NCBI RefSeq assembly: GCF_037975245.1
Contig: NC_092579.1
Location: 22,514,666-22,578,665 of the forward strand
DNA: 64,000 nt
Source: Apostichopus japonicus
Taxonomy: Eukaryota; Echinodermata; Holothuroidea; Aspidochirotida; Stichopodidae
Reading direction: 5' to 3'
In this document: piece by piece, positions 60,716 through 64,000 of the stretch
Numbering within the stretch: the first letter of the stretch is position 1
Layout: each line of letters opens with the position of its first letter
Program-made: the position numbers and the translations under genes
Notes under the pieces: generated by a model
Database searches by the model: none
What the model saw: only the letters and a program-made list of their open reading frames with translations
What the model was told of the DNA's origin: nothing

Positions 60716-62930
60716 TATTAAAAAAAAAATGTTACGTCAACGCTTCATTTCGTGAATGATAAAAAAAAATCGGTGTTACTTTTATTGATATAGCCTTCTT
60801 ATTAATCACTAACTTGTGAAGTATTGATGTCGTCAATTCTGCAATACTATCTCTCATCTGTTCATTTTGAAGGTAAAGAAGATAGCATCGCTTCAGTAAG
60901 TAAGATTGCAGTATTGATGATTAATTCGTTCATTCTTCACAGCGACTTATCTAATCCCTAAAACAAAAGATGATGCATGGGTGTTCTAATTTCCACTACA
61001 TTCTCCACTCCTCCATCTCATGCTGTATATCATATCAGTATAACCCTATCCTATATACATGTTATACTTTATACATGATATGCACATATAGCACACAATA
61101 ATATCTTACTGGAGCCAATATTGGATTGTTCAATGGTTCATCTACTGTAGATGAATACACAAATAGTGCTTTGTAAGACACACCTGGTCGTAATATTACG
61201 CAATCAGCCTTTGTTCAGTGTCACAAAGGATTACATACTTAGTGATTCGTAGGTTATGCAGGCGTTTGAGCGTGAGAATGGTGGACGGGAGGAGGAAAGG
61301 GCTACGAAGGAGGGGGGGGGGGGCGGGAGTGAGGTAGTGCCCTGTCTTTCAAGAGTATAAGGGGTCTTCTACCTATATTGACCGTATCGTTTGCAAGATA
61401 AGAAAAATTTACACCCAAGGCCTGTAATACGAAAAGTACTTTATGACTGGAAAATGATGTCGCAAAATCGATTGATGGTGATAGGAAGAGGGAGAATAAA
61501 AAATAAAATAAAAATTGGAAAATTGATATTTTCCTTCTCTGTGCCTCTTTTGTGGTTTTGTCCGGAGGCTTTAATTTCTCCCAGCTGACCAGATAAACCT
61601 CTCATGCACAGAGGTACTGTATAGTTCTGGTTCAGGTTTAAGTTTGTGATATACACAGAAATGGTTTACCCTCGTGATTAAGTGATGTTTATCTATATAT
61701 TTTATATTTTCACTTCAATGTTGTTATTTTCTTTATTCGTGTTTTGTTTGGTTGACAGGATGCTTTATCGGAGTTTAGTTACAGTTACTGCATAAACAAA
61801 TAAAGCTGAAATTGATCAGATATGGAGATGTAACTCTTGCGGGCTTGTAAAAAATGCAATGCACGCAATCTTACAGTCTTTAAAGCTACAAAATTATGCT
61901 TCTTTATTTATTTATTTATTTATTTATTTATCATTTGGTTATAAAATGACCCAGCATTTTAAAGGTGTATTCCGGAGGCAAACAATGTACTTTATTTTAT
62001 TTTTTCTCCATTTTTTTTTACCAATCCAAATACCTTTTTTTATTATTTTTTCCTAATTCTTCACCAACTGGATACTTTCTATTTACAGATTTCTTGAAAC
62101 AATGAAATTCTTTAATAAAGAGAAAAACCACACGAATGATTTGCTTGATTGAATGTAACCAATTTTGATAGAAAACACCCACAATCTTCCAGCTAGTGTC
62201 TCACATTGCGTCTTGTTGATTAATCCTTGAAAATGTGATACCTTACGAAATGCTTGTTTATAGGTCAATGTTCTCTATAATTAGAATTTCATCAAAATGG
62301 AAATTTCTTAATTGGTATAGTAATATTCTTTTTTCCTATGTGAATTAGTGTTTTGAGCATTATGAAGCAGAACAGAAGTGGGGGGGGGGGGGCGAAAGAA
62401 AAAACATTTTTACGCTTAATTGTCCTGATGACGTCATTTCACTTTGCTGTTTGCCAAAACACATTCACACAACAGCACCGATTCATATCTGGTTTTGAAC
62501 TAAAGATGCCGAAATTTCCCAGCTCTTTTGTTAAGCAATTTCCCTTCAGCCCTGGAAAATCCTTCTAAGCATTATTTGTCTAAGTAAAGTAAATTGTAGA
62601 ACAAACAGGCATAATTTCCACCGGCATAACCTTGTATAGTATCTGTGCGTATAGACGATATCGTCATATATATATACCAGTATAGTGCACGTGTTCTTGG
62701 CTATAATGGAAGCCACATAAATCCAGAGCACACCGAGCAGGTATTTTAATGCCATTTCCAAAGAAGAGCATTCGCTGAGGTTATAATCATTGTTCAAGAA
62801 ATTTTCATTTTAATAGGCCTAATCTATTGCAGGGCTACACGCACACCACTAAAATGTCATATATCATGTGCGGTTAAAAACAGAAAAAAATAAACTTAAG
62901 TTAAGATAATCACGAAAGACTCTACCGAAT
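60716..62930. other. No gene seen
   Basis: AT-rich with a G13 run near 61310, (TTTA)n at 61900-61931 and a G14 run near 62379. A 71-codon frame at 62353-62568 has a hydrophobic start that could mimic a signal peptide, but it crosses the G-run and is not called. TGACGTCA lies at 62429-62436. Confidence 0.45.
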
Positions 62931-63158
62931 AGTCCATCAATATCTGATTACGTCAAACTATTTATATCGAGTAATAACGGCGGCAAGGTCGCCGATATCC
63001 TATCTTCTTGTTAAATTGACTTTAATAAATGTTTACTAACGATGCTTGCACTAGCAGCTAATGTGGTATGGATATATATATATATATATCTATATATATA
63101 TATATATATATCTATATATATATATAGATACATATATATATATATATAAACATATATA

Positions 63159-63206
<48 letters not shown>

Positions 63207-63592
63207 CATATATATATACATATATAAATATATATACATATATAGATATATATATATACATATATGTATTTGTATATATATATTTATATATATTTGTATG
63301 TATATTTATATATATATATAATTGAAATCGTAAATATATATATACATATAGATACACATATAAATATATATATATATATCTATATAATTGAAATCGTAAA
63401 TTTTGTAAATATATATATATATATATATATAGTCCATCAATATCTGATTACGTCAAACTATTTATATCGAGTAATAACGGCGGCAAGGTCGCCGATATCC
63501 TATCTTCTTGTTAAATTGACTTTAATAAATGTTTACTAACGATGCTTGCACTAGCAGCTAATGTGGTATGGTATGGATATATATCTATATAA

Positions 63593-63682
<90 letters not shown>

Positions 63683-63764
63683 GAAATCGTAAATATATAT
63701 ATATATATAGATACACATATAAATATATATATATATATATCTATATAATTGAAATCGTAAATTT

Positions 63765-63841
<77 letters not shown>

Positions 63842-63857
63842 TTATTTATTTTTATTC
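62931..63857. repeat. 500-bp tandem duplication containing (TA)n
   Basis: AGTCCATCAATATCTGATTA starts at 62931 and again at exactly 63431. The first ~141 bp of each unit (through GCTAATGTGGTATGG) are identical as far as I could read. Each unit then has a TA array and two copies of ATTGAAATCGTAAAT around a GATACACATATAAA block (about 63321-63410 and 63679-63772). The second unit fades into TTTATTTATTTATTT near 63840. Identical unique segments indicate a very recent duplication or an assembly artefact. Confidence 0.9.
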
Positions 63858-64000
63858 CACTTTCTTTTTTTTAAATTTTATTATCTTTCTGACAATCGAA
63901 AATCATCGACAAATGAAAGCAGTAAAGGGTAAAGAAATAGTGACACGCATACCTGTTATGACCATTTGCTCAATCCCTCTTTCTCACTCCTGATTCCAAA
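63858..64000. other. No feature seen
   Basis: Short T-rich sequence at the window edge. Confidence 0.5.

Noticed and set aside
62353-62568. 71-codon frame with a signal-peptide-like segment
   Set aside because: Passes through a G14 run and lacks a reliable start context, splice support or any recognisable domain.

Overview
This is eukaryotic DNA: AT-rich and gene-poor, with very long TA, tetranucleotide and decamer arrays, spliced-exon signals, non-LTR retrotransposon remains, tRNA-headed SINEs and short terminal-inverted-repeat elements. There are no operons, ribosome binding sites or CRISPR arrays. The best guess is a marine invertebrate deuterostome, perhaps an echinoderm. That guess rests on the mix of repeats, a RASD-like small GTPase and a galactose-binding-like exon pair. 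It is an inference, not proven.

Layout. 1-640 is a ~107-bp minisatellite. 960-1071 is a well-bounded coding exon. 1334-3805 holds a 14-bp array and then a 2.3-kb decamer satellite that changes from CTTCGCCCCT to CTTCCCCCCT. 5412-5881 is a decayed two-exon gene with two in-frame TAG codons. 6-20 kb is mostly intron-like or intergenic, with two tRNA-derived SINEs, hAT-like non-autonomous elements (the clearest at 15765-16124, with an 8-bp target duplication) and other inverted-repeat elements. 21319-23241 holds three more exon candidates on the plus strand; their splice phases are compatible with the 960-1071 exon. 25.6-28.1 kb has two local tandem duplications. 28573-29436 is a broken non-LTR reverse transcriptase. 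32.3 kb is an (ATC)n array. 33.3-33.6 kb is a tandem duplication. 39725-40378 holds two phase-matched minus-strand exons that look like part of a galactose-binding (F5/8-type or fucolectin-like) domain. 42.2-45.5 kb is a 3.3-kb field of decayed CCAT/CATT repeats. 45.9-46.4 and 48.9-49.3 kb are fold-back elements. 50624-51349 is the one complete, confidently named gene: an intronless Ras-family GTPase of the RASD (Dexras1/Rhes) type on the minus strand. 53.7-63.9 kb is dominated by TA arrays, an alternating purine-pyrimidine tract and a 500-bp tandem duplication.

The genes do not form a functional unit. The notable material is the unrecognised exon set at 960-23241, the lectin-like exons, the decamer satellite, the datable MITE insertion, and nine TGACGTCA (CRE) octamers noticed between 31 and 62.5 kb with none noticed in the first 30 kb. 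I did not find a clear new multi-gene system. All frames, splice sites and counts were read by eye.
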